Part shown: positions 1-11,610 of the stretch, one piece after another
Layout of the letters: every line of letters begins with the position of its first letter
How positions within the stretch are numbered: position 1 is the stretch's first letter
Source: Guillardia theta CCMP2712
Taxonomy: Eukaryota; Cryptophyceae; Pyrenomonadales; Geminigeraceae
Direction: 5' to 3'
Length of the DNA: 64,000 nucleotides
NCBI RefSeq assembly: GCF_000315625.1
Contig: NW_005434669.1
Location: forward strand, 124,001-188,000
Notes under the pieces: generated by a model
Database searches by the model: none
Told to the model about the DNA's origin: nothing
Seen by the model: only the letters and a program-made list of their open reading frames with translations
Translations under genes and position numbers: made by a program

Positions 1-3000
1 AAACTTGAGAAGGCTGATGTACTTGATGCAGATATTTGACGTTCAGGTGCTGTCACAAGACACTTCGATGAGAGACTACAAGATGGCGACAAGTTTGTTT
101 CAAGACCTCAAGCGAATGTTCCCTGCCTTCCGCCTCCTTGCGTTGCCTAACAACGACTTGAACTTCTTCGACGCATCGCAACGATCTCAGTTCGTCTCCT
201 GCATCACATCTCTTGCCGACATGTGCAAGATACGAGGAACTATCGCTGAGTTCGAGAGTCAGAGGTTCACCAATCAACAAGTGAGCCGTCACATGCTGTC
301 TTCTGCTCTCTGACATGTCTGATGCCAGATGTTGAGGCGTCTCGGAGTACATACTTTCATCCTGGATGTGATCAAGTCGTTGATCTTGCCACATGAGCAA
401 CACTCAGAAGACTTTGTCAAGAGAATCGAGCATGGGTCCACCTTTTACGAACCTGCTGTCCGTTCCTGGATAGTTGACGAGTTGCTACCTGCTTGCTTTA
501 GCTTCATCGAGTTCTTCTCCAGTGGGATGAAACGGAATCAGCATTTCTGGTAAGAACCGTCAATTTCTGATTGTGAATGTTGAACTTTGCGTGTAGGGGA
601 GACCATACACGTCTGCTGTCGAGGTTTTTCCGTGCTGGAATATCCGTAGCTGGAGCCCTTTCAGGGATCTTTTGTGGAAATGAGAAACTTTGTCAGAGGT
701 CAGAGGAGGAGAGGAGAGGGGAAGGGAGAGAGGGAGAGAGGGAAGAGGGAGAGGGAGGGAGGGAGGGAGGGAGGGAGGGAGGGAGGGAAGAGGGAGAGAG
801 AGGGAGGGAGGGAGGGAGGGAGGGGGAGAGACAGAAAGAGAGGAGAAGGGAAGGGATCGGGGGCTGAGCAAGGATAGGAAGAGGAGGATGTTGCTCTTGA
901 GTTTGACTTGTTGGTGAAGGCTGGACTTGAACATCATAGATGAAGTCCTGAGGTTCATCTCAAACGAGAGCAACAAAGACGAGCAGGGTAGAGATGAGAA
1001 GAACTACTCGTCTCACATATCTTGCGTCCACTTCCTTGAAGTTGCCTTCATGGTGGACGGGAAAGGTCGTTCAATACCTTGCTCTTCCTCACTGACTCTC
1101 TTCCAGTTGTTCGACGCACTCAGGCGTACATCTTGCAATCTTTGTCAGGGACTGTGAAGCATGAAGAGGATGGTGGGCGTGAGGAAGCGCAGGAAGGAAG
1201 TGCTCCTTTTGGAGAGGACGCAAACAGGCCGCTGGTGCTGTTTCGAGGTGAGCGGGAACCGTTTCTCAAGAGGTCAAGATCCAAGTTAGACAAGGCGAAG
1301 CTGCAACCCAACAACAACATCGTGGAGTACAACATGTCGATCCTCCGTTTGCTGCGATTTCTTGCCACGGATGCCGGACCCGGTGACATGTCCATCATCC
1401 GTAGCATCCTTCCAGTGGACAGGCTGGTTCAAGACATCACAGGTATTCCTCCTCCTCCTCCCTCCCTCCCCTCCCTCCCTCCCTCCCTCCCTCCCTCCCT
1501 CGCCCTCCTTCTCTGGCTGGCATTGACTCGCTTGCAAGGGAATTACTGCATTTCCCGAGCCAAAGGAGAAATGCTCCATCTATTTCGCATCATCTACCTA
1601 CAGAATCACTCGGACACGAGGTGCTATGGCTTCACTTACAGCCTCAGCTTGTGGTCCATCCTCCACCACCTCTCCCAGCTCCTCCAGCGCTGTGACCCCT
1701 TCTCCCTCCTCACCGTCCCCGACCGCTCCCACGGAGGAGACACTTTCAACAGCCTGACAGACTCTGATGTGGTGATGATGGAGCTGGAGATGCTGTTTGC
1801 CGACCACTGGGTGCCTATCTTGGACGTCTTGATGGACGAGCCGATCTTGTGGTACTCGCTGACTGATCAGGCTCGGGTCGATGTTGAGATCATTTTTTGC
1901 AAACTTGCCAAGATGCTCGAAGTAGCTGATGTGCAGAAACAGAACCTTCTGAAAGCACACAAGTACGAGGAAACTCCTGAGATCGTTCAAGAGTTTCGTG
2001 ACCTCATCGAGAGTCTGGGTGCCAAGCTCGCATCCCACAAGAACCTCCCGTTCGCTCTCCCCAAAATCTTCCGGAACCAGACGGACAAGGATAAGATCAG
2101 GTCGACTCTTTCTGCTAGGAGCCAGCGAAGGCGCTCCAACATCCCCAAGTACGTCTTCCGTGTTGCCGAGGAGCCTCTGGAGTCACTTCACTGCAACAAC
2201 ACCATCACCATCTTCGGCAAGGCCTTCAAGGAGATCTTTGATCAGCCCGACAACTCCACCCATAATGAGCAGGAGGAGGAGGAGGAGGAGGAGGATGCTT
2301 GTTCCCACGCCTCTTCCCACGACGAGCTACGGGGGGCAGACGATCAAAGGTCCTCCTTGTCTTTTTGCGCCTCTACCAAGCTGAGAAACAAAACTTCTTT
2401 TGCTTTCCCAGCTCGAAGGCCGTGCAGCTGTCGTCCCGACGGAGGCAGGAGATCTTGGAGCTCTGCAAGATCTTCTACTACTCCCAGCTAGGGCCCAGGA
2501 CGATCCACGAGGGGCAGGTGGAGGATCTGGTGGAGATTCTCATCTCCTACTTCAACCCCAACAGGTGCAGAGCAGGCGCTGCCCCCCCCTGCCGTCCTCG
2601 CTGACCCGAGCATGCAGGCTGCAGTGGGAGAGAGACGTGCTGGAGGGCCTCGAAGTGCTCAGGCAGCTGGCAGACCAGTGGCAGCATGCGATCACAGAGC
2701 AGAGGCCGCCGGGGTGGCTGCTGAAGGGCATCCCCAGGCTGATCATCGAGATGGTGGGAGGAGGTGACTTCTTTGTACAGTCTGACGCTCTTCGTCTCTC
2801 CAGGTCAGCAGGGAGGACAGCGGCGATCGAGTCTTCTTCTCCTGCCTCGGACTTGCCATCACAGTCCTCAACGTCCGTCAACCGCCCCCTCATTCTCACA
2901 CCCCTCCTGCGTCCTCCTCCTGCTTCATCCTGATTCTTTCTGATATCTCTCGTTTGTCTCACGACTTGCTCTTGTTTCTGTTTCAAACTCCCACTTCTTC

Positions 3001-6000
3001 TGCTCTTGTCGTACTTGACATGATTGATTTGTCACAATGCAGATATCTCCGCAGAAGCCGATTCAAGACAGTTTCTTTGCTATCTTCACCTCTTCGAGCT
3101 CAGAATCTTTTCAATTCCTCAACCAGCTTTTCCTCCGAATGCAGCAGGGCGAACAGGAAACAAAACTCCTCATGCGCACATGGCAGGAAATGCTGCAGAC
3201 TGACAAGAGCGCTCTCAAAGACTATGACTCCTTCCTTGCTCGGCTAGGGAACGTGGTCGACTATAGCGATCGCAGGTCACGAGGGGGGCCTTCAACCTGT
3301 CTTGTCTCTGTTTGTGCTGTCAGTTTCTTCATGTGTATCTGTACTTGTATTGTTTGCATCTATCTTTCTATGCATGCATGTTTGATGCTGTGGTGTCTGT
3401 GTTTGTACCTGTGTTCGTAAGCTTGTTTGATCTGTCCTATCTATGTTTCATCTACCTCGTTTGAATCTATGCTCTTGAAGCTTGCACGCCATTCTCTTGC
3501 GAGGCTTTGTCGACTGGGATCGGAGCAACAGCCACGTTGACTCGGTTCTGCCCCCTTCCCAACTTGCTTGACCCCTTCCCCTCCGAACTCTCTGAACCCT
3601 ATTCCTCCCCCACGCCTTGTCTCTCTTCTCTACCTTGCTCTCTTCGCATCCTCTCACTCTCTCCTCCAGGTCTTCCGCTTCCTCCACGCCCTCTGCGAAG
3701 GTCACAACGGCAAACTGCAGAACTTCCTGCGCTTTCAAGCAGGAAATGTCCGCAGCATCGACATGGTGACTTCCGTCGCCGACTTCATCGTCTTGAGCAG
3801 CGGCTACATCAACCCGCTGAACATCGAGATCGTCAAGACTGCGATCCTGGCGCTGGCAGAGATGATCCAACAACCGTGAGTGCGATGAAGAGTGCTGAAG
3901 CAGGACAAGGGGGCGAGGCAAGGCGAAGATGAATGGAAGGAGGAAGTAGAAGGGACGAAAAGGGAAGAGGAGGGACGAGCAAAGAAAATAGACGAGCAAG
4001 GAAAAGGAAGGGGTTGCATGTTGGAGGAGGAAGGAGAAGAGAAGGAGAGTGGATAATGCTGTTTGAGCAGATGTCGTCCGAATCAGAAGGCTGTTTGCGA
4101 GACACCTATCTGCACTTCCGCTAACAACATCCTCAACATGACAGCCGAGCATTATGTCAGTCACTATCAGGTATTTCCCTTTTCGTTGAGATAGAGATTC
4201 TTATCATCTGCTGTAAGGCATTGAAGCATATCAAGCCTTCTGAATCTGATTTCGAGGTGGATCTGACTATTACTTGCGTTGAGAGGGAAGATGTGAAATT
4301 CTGATTAGTTTTGCAACTCAGAAATATATCGACGAGGCCGTAGCATGTTTTGACAAGAAGATATATGATCTCAAAGCTTCTACTATCACTGTGAGGTATC
4401 TTCTCGCATGTTCTTCGTTGACACCTTGAAAATAGCTGCTGCTGGCTTTGCTGGAGTGTGTTGATGAACCTGAAATCCCTTCTCTCATGCTCGGATCACT
4501 CAATCCCGACCGGTTGCTTGCTGTCTTCTCCTACGACAACTCTCACCACAAGATCACAGATTGATACAAAACATGAATGATCTTCTGTTCGTGTACAATC
4601 CTACCTTAGTCTACGAACTCGAAGATAAGGGAAAGATAGAAGCATGGCAGATCCCGGTATCTTGTACTTCTTGTGTCTGATGCCAGTTCTCCTCCTCCAC
4701 TTTCACATGCTCCCTAGTGGACTGCATCTCCTGCTCTTTCCTTTCTTCTCCACATCTCCTTTTCTCTCCTTACATCCTGTAGGCTGCGCCTCCCATCGGT
4801 GATGACTCGAAAGTAGCAGAACAAGAGGCAGAGCAAGTTGCAGAGGTTTGCTTCTTAGGTGTTGTCATGAGAGTAACGGGTGTTGCAAGCAATTTTACAT
4901 CACCTACATCACTCTCAGTCAGTTCGATGAATCCGGAAGTCTGAATGCAAAGCTGTCGCCCGATTACATCTGGGACTATGTAAACTTGAAGTCAAAGATC
5001 GGAGTGATAGAGATCTCGCGCAAGGTGCGGACGTTTCATGACTTGTCGTTCCTGTTTGTCACTTTTGCTTCTCCAACTCTCTCGTGAGCAGGGAGTGCTT
5101 GAGCGAGCATACTTCACCATCCCCAAGTCCTGCAGCTACCTTACCAGTGCATCAAAACACGATCTGCTGCTGAGTGTCAACAGAGCAAACCTGCAGACCC
5201 AGTTGACGGACTTCAGTGAACGAGTACGTGACATACTTGTAAAAGAGATTGTATGAAGTGACATGTTGGGAACAGTTCGATTCGCTGTATTCGGAGATGC
5301 AGCATCAGCAGAAGTTGACAAGAAATCAGATTTTGAACTTCTTTCGACTGACTTCTGGATTGAGAGAAAAGGTGAAACAATGGTGGTATCCGTTTGTGTG
5401 ACGAATACCACAGACTTTCTTTCTCAACGCTGTCATTATCAACGTTCTCTTGCTTCTATTCTACAATTATGAATGTCGAGGGTGAAAGATGCGCGTTTCA
5501 TGTCAACCAACTGATGGCATCATCAGGAGCTTCACTTGTGGGGATAACGAGCCTCTCACCTACTTTCGCATCAGACCAGGATGGGACGTGCTAGTGAATG
5601 TCCTTGCATACATTCAGGTGTGCAAGAGGGGATGGGATGGGAGGAGACGCGGATGAGATGAGATGAGATGAGATGAGATGAGATGAGATGAGTTGGAGTT
5701 GACATTCGTTTGTTGATATTTGTCGTCACTCAGTGCATCCTCGCCTTCACAAGGCAGTGGTGGTATGTCATTGAAAGAGGTGTTCCTCGTGCAAGAGAGA
5801 AGGTCGCTTGTCCCTCCTGCCTTAGCCAAACTCTTCGTATCTTCTGCTGTAGTTTCCTCCTCCTCCTCCTCCTCCTCCTCCTCCTCCTCCTCCTCCTCCT
5901 CCTCTTTCTCATCCATTTCTCCTCCTTTCCTCCTCCTTCTCCTCTACCCCTCCCTGCCTCCTCTTCCTCTTCCCGCCTTCTGCCCCCTTCTCCATTAGCT

Positions 6001-8324
6001 CGAATTCTGATTCCAGTGAAGATGATGGAGAGCGATGTCAAGACAAGGAGATCGTTGTTCTCGTCGTTCATCAAGATGATTTTACCGGATCATTTCGATT
6101 CAGTCTTCTTCCACCTCACTCTTTCCAACCAAGGCAATCGGAGCACAATAAATCGAGTTCTCCTGATCCAGGTGAGCATTTCACCCATCACCTTCACTTT
6201 ACAGATGCTCTCACGTTCTTCTGACATCTCTGCTCAGTTCCTCTACATCTTAACAGACCTTCAGTTCTGGATGATCACTGTCATGACAATAACAAACATA
6301 CTGGCCCTTGCTTACCCGCATAACGGGAACAAACTCTTCTTGGTGGTACATCTCTTTGAGATCTTCAATCGTTCTCGAGTTCTCCAGAATGTCATGAAGT
6401 CAATCACATTCCGGGCGAACACTCTATTGCAAACCGCCGGGCTCGCTTTCATCTTCATTTACTTCTTCGGAGTCTCCGGCTTCTACTTCTTCCCGGAGCT
6501 CTTCCAGTTTGCTGAGGCAGATGTCATGGGAGGAAGAAAACTCGAGCCGAACAACAATGGAGCGAGATGTACATCAGTATGGAAATGCACACTTGTAGTA
6601 CTTGACATGGGGTTGCGAAAGGTGATACCCATCTTGTTAGCTTGCATGAAACCTGTTGTTGCTGATTTTTGACAACCCTGATCTGAAGCCTTTGAAGTTT
6701 CGTCTTGAATCAATTCTTTCTGACTTGCCGCAAGGGTGATCTTGGAGAGGCCATGGACGACATTCCATGGAAGGTAGAGAAACCAGTTCGAAATGTCCCC
6801 TTACCTTATCCATATTTGCAGCTTCAGTCCAACGAATCGGACAAATATCGAATTCTCTACCGCATGGTGAAACTATGCTTGCAGCTGATGTGTGCTTTCA
6901 TTTTCTTGACGCCTCTCAAGTTATATACTCTCCTTTTCTTCATCATCGTCACCACTATTCTGATGAACATCATCTTTGGTGTGATCATTGATACGTTCGC
7001 CGGTGAGTTTTCGTTTTTCGTTCACGTCTCCGAGCTCATCTTCGTTACCTCAGAGCTGCGCGCAAGGAAAGATGAGATCGATCGGGATGTATCAGGGTAT
7101 TCCTCACCCACCCACGCATTCTAGAGCAGATAGATGCGGAGTTTCATCCCCCTCCTCCTTCCCCTCCCCTCCTCCTTCCCCTCCCCTCCTCCTTCTCCTC
7201 CTCCTCCCCTCCTCCTTCCCCTCCCCTCCTCCTTCTCCTCCTCTCTTCCTTCCCCTCCCCTCCTTCCACTCCCCTCCTTCCCCCTCCTCTTTCTCTCCCT
7301 TTCCCTTCCCTATCCTAAACATTCACGCGCTCATGGTTACTCTTCAGCAAATGTTTCATCTGCGGGATCGACCGATTCATCTTCGATCAGCACGGGGAGG
7401 GAGCGAGGTGAGTTCAGAGAGAGTCGTCGGAGGTCGTCTGAACGGAATTTGCTGCAGTGGATTCCAGGAGCACATTGAGGTACTCTTGCATTGGGGTTAG
7501 CGCAAGACAAACCATTGGAGCAGGAGGAACACAACATGTGGAAGTATCTTTACTTCCAGGTCGGATCCTCCTTCTCTATCTCTGTTCGTCGTTCCTGACT
7601 TGTGGCTCAAGGTTTATTTGAGGGAAAAGCAGTATGACGAATATTCGGTCAATTCTATCCCTTCCTCCTTCTCTCGTTTGACTTCCTTGCTCTGCCCTCA
7701 GGGAGGAGAGTCTTATGTGTTCAGCCGCACACTGGAGCTTGCAAGAGATCCTGCAACCCATCTCAAGGTTCATCTCTCAGCTCTACTCCCTTCTCTCCTG
7801 TATCATAACCTCCGTCCTCCGTCCCGTCTTCCCACCCCTGCTCCCTCCCTTCTCCCTCCTTCCTTCTCCCTCCTTCCTTCTCCCTCCTCCTCTTCCCTTT
7901 TCCCCTCCCTCTGCTCCTCCTCTCTCTCTTCCTCCCTCCTCCTTCCTCTCCTCCTCCCTCCTCCCTCTTTCGCTTCTCACCTTCATTCATCTGCCCATGT
8001 TTGCCTCCTCCTTCCCTCTTCTTCTCAACGACATGCTCACCTGAGCGCATGTGCAGTTGATAGACAAGGAGACTGGCGTCGAGCTCAAGAGGCCAAGGGG
8101 GCAGGTCGACCTGCACTGGTTCCCACAGAAGGTGAGGAGCCGGCAGATGGTGGCGTCCTGCAGCTGAGAACGAGCAGGCGGCGATGCGGCTGAAGAGCAA
8201 GAAGAAGGAGCTGAAGGATGTGGTTCAGGTGGGTGTGGAGAGCAGGGGATCCGATGTGAGCATGTGTGTTCAGGAGAAGATAAAGACGATACAGGAGGAG
8301 AACAAGTTGCAAGCGAAGAGGTAA
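1..8324 (+). CDS. Inositol 1,4,5-trisphosphate receptor-type Ca2+ release channel (5'-truncated, many introns)
   Basis: This gene encodes a tetrameric intracellular Ca2+ channel of the IP3/ryanodine receptor family, expected in the ER membrane. The window starts inside it, so the ligand-binding N-terminus is missing. In order I see an RIH-like block (RRLGVHTFILDVIKSL at 329-380), helical solenoid exons, an RIH-associated domain (FRFLHALCEGHNGKLQNFLR near 3675-3735), the pre-channel segment (FTIPKSCSYLT near 5115), transmembrane exons 5420-6621, the pore, and the inner helix LMNIIFGVIIDTFA near 6960-7000. A zinc-binding linker follows, built from small exons: CFICGIDRFIFDQHG near 7350, then HIE and EEHNMWKYLYF near 7475-7560, matching the family's C-x2-C...H...H module. 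A short coiled coil ends at TAA 8322-8324. The intron across the pore is 6622-6734, phase 0. Between 8140 and 8170 the frame must shift by one base to reach the coiled coil. Family assignment is firm; individual exon borders are not. Confidence 0.9.
703..835. repeat. GGGA/GGAGA simple repeat in IP3-receptor intron
   Basis: Purine-rich tract of GGGA and GAGA units between coding exons of the IP3-receptor gene. The open frames across it are artefacts of the repeat. Confidence 0.85.
1450..1503. repeat. CTC/CCCT simple repeat in intron
   Basis: Pyrimidine tract of CTC then CCCT units just after a likely donor site at the end of the exon finishing about 1440, inside the IP3-receptor gene. Confidence 0.8.
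5652..5692. repeat. GATGA pentanucleotide microsatellite
   Basis: About eight perfect GATGA copies inside an intron of the IP3-receptor gene that opens at 5618 with GTGTGC. Confidence 0.9.
5855..5903. repeat. CTC trinucleotide microsatellite in intron
   Basis: About sixteen CTC units in an intron just ahead of the transmembrane exon that starts about 6000; it forms part of a long pyrimidine stretch before the acceptor. Confidence 0.85.
7147..7310. repeat. CT-rich tandem intron tract
   Basis: Imperfect repeats of CCCCTCCTCCTT-like units filling the intron upstream of the zinc-linker exon (acceptor near 7345). A similar tract lies at 7800-7975 in a later intron of the same gene. Confidence 0.75.
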
Positions 8325-8826
8325 CAAGAGCGATCGAAGGCAGAACGACTGAACAAGGGCGACAGGTTGGACAAGAGCATGGATGACGCGCTCTTCTTGC
8401 TCTCGCCGACAATCTGACATCCACCAAGAGATTTCATTACCAAAGACAAACATTCAAACACACATGACATACTCTTCTCCCCCTCTGAACATGTGAACAT
8501 TCAGTTCATACTCTGTCTGTCAAGCGAATCATCTTTTCTCCTCCTGGAAGTTTACATCCATGTCTGGAGGCCCAAGATTTGCTCGCCTGCTCACCCAGAA
8601 GTCATTCGTTTTACCCCAGGAGAAAACAAAACAACACATTGAACGTCGGAATGACCGACTGACTGCCTGACTGACATACAGTCTTACTACTGATTGTCTG
8701 ACTGACTGACTCACAAAGAATGATCGGTATAATCGCCTCTTAAGCATCGCTTCAGGATATCATCATATGCTATCATTGTGTTTCAAACATCCCTTCACAC
8801 ATGCCTACACATATCACAGCCAGAAC
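8325..8826. other. Intergenic spacer between convergent genes
   Basis: No credible gene is visible. It holds ACTG-rich degenerate repeats at about 8650-8715 and is flanked by the 3' ends of the IP3-receptor gene (+) and the coiled-coil gene (-), so both poly(A) signals should lie here. Confidence 0.6.
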
Positions 8827-9408
8827 TCACAGTTGGTTGCACAGTCCGTTAGCCTGCTTTACACATGAGGCGATAAGATCGAGCTGGAACTGAACTTCTT
8901 TCAGCTGACTCTGACGAAGCAACAGATTGCTCTTGAGATGTTCGAAACTCTCCTTCCAAGGTGCAGCCTATACATCCCGTCATTGAGAACAAGGGCTCGA
9001 AGTGCTATTACTCCGTATTTCGACTGGAACTCCTTAATGGTTGCCAAGTCTTCTTTGAGAGTGTTCACCTGCAAATCATAGAGATCGGCAATGGAGGCAA
9101 CATCAATCGTGTCGAATTCTGGAAGTGAAAAGAGTGTGAGCAAGCACCTGTCTCTGTAGAGTGCACTGATACTGTCGTAAAGTGATGATGGTTGACACAG
9201 GATCACTGATTGTATTCGCCTCCCCCATATCCGCTTGATGTCTGCAGTGCGGCTAGACACTCGTTCACCTTGTCTCCATCCTGCATTCCTGGCATCAGCC
9301 ACTTGTCGGAGCATGAGATGTGTTCTGCATTGAGAACGGATGGATGTTGTATTGTTCAACGTGAGGACCTACAAAAGTTGCTCCAGTCTCACAATTCTCA
9401 TGATCCAT
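8827..9408 (-). CDS. Small coiled-coil protein (unrecognised)
   Basis: I do not recognise the family. On the minus strand the C-terminal part reads as a heptad-like coiled coil: LYDLQVNTLKEDLATIKEF near 9080-9025, then after a likely 60-nt intron (GTAATA...GGAAG) LKSNLLLRQSQLKEVQFQL near 8950-8890, ending ANGLCNQL and TGA at 8827-8829. Upstream exons near 9240-9110 read LYDSISALYRDR. A possible start ATG is at 9406-9408, but the N-terminal exons are poorly resolved. The exon coding VNTLKEDLATIKEFQSKYG is duplicated exactly at 11305-11368 (see repeats). The coiled coil suggests a structural or scaffold role, which is inference. Confidence 0.45.
9005..9068 (-). repeat. 64-bp duplicated block, copy 1 (within coiled-coil gene)
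   Basis: Identical over 64 bases to 11305-11368 in the same orientation. Here, read on the minus strand, it is 57 nt of coding exon plus the first 7 nt (GTAATAG) of the following putative intron, so it was copied as genomic DNA rather than from mRNA. Confidence 0.85.
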
Positions 9409-10094
9409 AACGTGCAGCATGGATCACAGTTCTTCTGTATTGCTCGCAGATTTCTGCCCGTCACCCCCTTTTTTAAGGCATTACTTGCTGATCCTCCCCC
9501 AGTTCCAAACTCTTACCTGATATCTACTGCGTCTTTGCTTCATCTACGCATGCTATATCACCAATCATCCTCTCTCATTCTCTCTGATCTCTGCGATAGC
9601 ATCTCCTCTCGTCATCTCACCGTCCTCTCTCTCCCTCTTCCATCTCTTCTTCATCTGCCTCTCCTCCCATTCTACGTCCTCCACATCCTCTGTTCCCCAT
9701 GGCCCCGGAGACATCAGTCGGTGTTTCTTGGATTGGGGTGGGGGTGATAAAGGTACCTTACTAGGGGGTCCTTGCAGCCATCTTGTTTGCTATAAAGTAC
9801 GGGTGGGGTCATTTCCATACCTCAAGCTCCGCATCAGTCCGGCCCGTCACGTAACGGCGGGCCGCCCGGCGGCAACTTCCGTTCCGAAGCCTTCGACCCC
9901 GGCCACTGCCCCACGCCGTTTCACGAATCGACGGTTCTCGGAGGCTCGTCCCCGGCGGCCTGTGATTCACTGTGACTAGCTCGGTCGGACTTGCAGTAAA
10001 GAGATCACTTGCAAGTTGGCTAAGCAGTACGGTCACGCGCGGCGCCCCCGTGACCGTCACAGTTCGGTAATCTGGCACTGGCGGGGCGACTGAG

Positions 10095-10171
10095 CAGTGT
10101 CAGGGAGTGACTGCCTCCTCGACTCTCCTCAGATTGTCCTCGTACTGATTTTTGACTTAACTTTGAGTAAA
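10095..10171 (+). repeat. Dispersed repeat family R1, copy A
   Basis: Contains CAGTGTCAGGG, CCTCCTCGACTCTCCT, then the conserved core TCCTCGTACTGATTTTTGAC and CTTAACTTTGAGTAAA. The same ordered blocks recur at 42146-42260 (minus) and 51591-51695 (plus). Confidence 0.8.
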
Positions 10172-10415
10172 TGTCGGCTTCACTGACAACCCGGCGTTGA
10201 ACCGTTGAACCGTCGGCGTGCCACTTGATCAACTTGGCAACACAATGATGATGGGTGCGGCCGCAGTGACTGCCAGTGGGCGGCCCCCCACTGTGTGACA
10301 GTGAGGCCCGGGCCGGGCCGCCGGGCCCCCGCCGCCCGCGCCCGGAGGGCCCAGTGACCGAGTCGGAGGCTCACTGGCCGGGCCCGGGCGCGGCCGGGCG
10401 GCGGCCAGTCACTGG

Positions 10416-10472
10416 GCACTGCTGCCGGGGCCATCAGGCAGTGCGGCACTGCTGCCGGTCCATCAGGCAGTG
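10416..10472. repeat. Two tandem near-palindromic units
   Basis: Two adjacent copies (10416-10443 and 10446-10472) of GCACTGCTGCCGG...CCATCAGGCAGTG. Each begins with CACTGC and ends with GCAGTG, so each can fold into a short hairpin. Confidence 0.7.
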
Positions 10473-10600
10473 GCACTGCCGCGGGGCGGGGCGAGTCGGA
10501 AGTCACAGGCTTTTACTCAACTTTCAACGTCAAGTGCCCGGAGCCTCGGAGCCCTGCAGTGACCCGGAGCTGAGACTAGCCTCATCTGAGACCTCTAGCT

Positions 10601-11178
10601 AAATAAAATGTTTTAGGTTTTAAAACAGTATTAACTGGTACCACATCCACGTATTATAAAATTGCAAAAATACCATGATTCTTGGCGAGATTGCGACCCA
10701 ACCCGGACCTGGGTTTTTATCATCTCGGCTAGTACGGAGTACCGTAAGTACCCCAGTTGTTAACCAGGATAGTGGGGGTGGTAATCCTTCAACCAAGAAA
10801 GGGGGTGGGTGGGGGTGGGGGATGTATGGGACCCAGTAGTGGACGTGACAGGGTCGGGGGTCGATGGCTCGACGAGCGCTACTTGTTCGACTCGCTGCAG
10901 GTGAGGAGAGCGGGAAAAATTTTCATGAGCACACGATGCTGATACATGCGGACTAATTCGATGTACATCAGTGTCTTGTCTCATTTCAGAAGCTTCCTGC
11001 CTTGAGTTGGCCGCTACTCAATGTCCAAGGAACGTCGACTGCTGTTCCAGATTGAAGTCATCCTCTCATCCCAGCTTGATGAGGCTTCGAGGAGGAGGTT
11101 CTTTGCCGCAAACTAAGATAATGGTATTCCAGTCTTATTTCATGTGCTCTATCACTCACTCCTACTAGCTATTGACAG
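10601..11178. other. Spacer with TACCC/GGGGTGG-rich sequence
   Basis: No gene can be supported. The stretch 10735-10830 carries GTACCCC and GGGTGGGTGGGGGTGGGG words seen in several other spacers. A possible upstream exon of the next gene reads MRLRGGG at about 11080-11105, but its frame does not join cleanly to the exon at 11179. Confidence 0.4.
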
Positions 11179-11610
11179 CCCTTGGTGGAGCAATCGGCGC
11201 AAGTGCAAGAACGTTCTTGCAGGTATGAGTTGGTTCTCTCACAGAGGTCAGCAACTTGATTAATTATGTTTCAGCTTTATTTGACGAACATTCATAAGAA
11301 TGGTCTATTACTCCGTATTTCGACTGGAACTCCTTAATGGTTGCCAAGTCTTCTTTGAGAGTGTTCACGTTCATGCATGGGGAGCGTTCTTGGTTGGTCT
11401 ACTCACGCATCCAGGATTCCCAAAAGAAATAGTCGCCGTGTATGAAGCAGCTCTTCGCACAATATCTGCGATTGTCACTGTAGATGTCTACAATTGCCTG
11501 ATAGCTGGAAATGGGGTAAGCGAATGTACTTGTTCGATGAGATTGGAGCACTTAAATCTGAGCAGGACATGGCCGCTCTGTATCTTAGCGTATGCATCTC
11601 ATGTATTTGA
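11179..11610 (+). CDS. Unknown small hydrophobic protein, interrupted by a 64-bp insertion
   Basis: I do not recognise the family. Plus-strand exons read LGGAIGASARTFLQ (11180-11221, donor GTATGAG), LYLTNIHKNG after the acceptor ending TTTCAG at about 11274, then VHAWGAFLVGLLTHPGFPK from 11369, ending AGNG at a GTAAGC donor (11516), and DMAALYLS after GAGCAG. Between HKNG and VHAW sits the 64-bp block 11305-11368. With it the frame meets a stop; removing exactly 64 bases restores it. The Gly/Ala-rich opening and the WGAFLVGLL segment suggest membrane helices. I considered a fluoride channel but the family's Asn and Phe boxes are absent. First exon and stop (11608-11610) are tentative. Confidence 0.4.
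11305..11368 (-). repeat. 64-bp duplicated block, copy 2 (interrupts plus-strand gene)
   Basis: Exact copy of 9005-9068. Relative to the plus-strand gene it lies antisense and breaks the reading frame between HKNG and VHAW. It begins CT and ends AC on the plus strand, so as it stands it is not a GT-AG intron of the plus-strand gene. Confidence 0.85.

Larger units (their letters stand above)
9840..10600. other. GC-rich repeat island
   Basis: Very GC-rich stretch with no convincing gene. It is dense in CAGTG/CACTG, GTGAC and GGCCCGG words, with two tandem near-palindromes at 10416-10472 and a copy of the dispersed repeat at 10095-10171. Composition differs sharply from the flanks. Open frames here have no recognisable protein features. 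Confidence 0.6.

Noticed and set aside
9005-9068. Introner element: the 64-bp duplicated block starts GT and ends AG on the minus strand
   Set aside because: In copy 1 the block codes a good coiled coil continuous with both sides, so it is exon plus a few intron bases; in copy 2 it is antisense to the gene it interrupts.
11077-11120. MRLRGGG as plastid-targeting leader
   Set aside because: The motif recalls algal leaders, but its frame does not join the next exon and no signal peptide precedes it.
11179-11610. Fluoride channel (CrcB/FEX) for the LGGAIGASARTFLQ...WGAFLVGLL gene
   Set aside because: The opening looks similar, but the conserved Asn after WGT/A-L-L-V and the GFCGGLTTFSTF box are absent.
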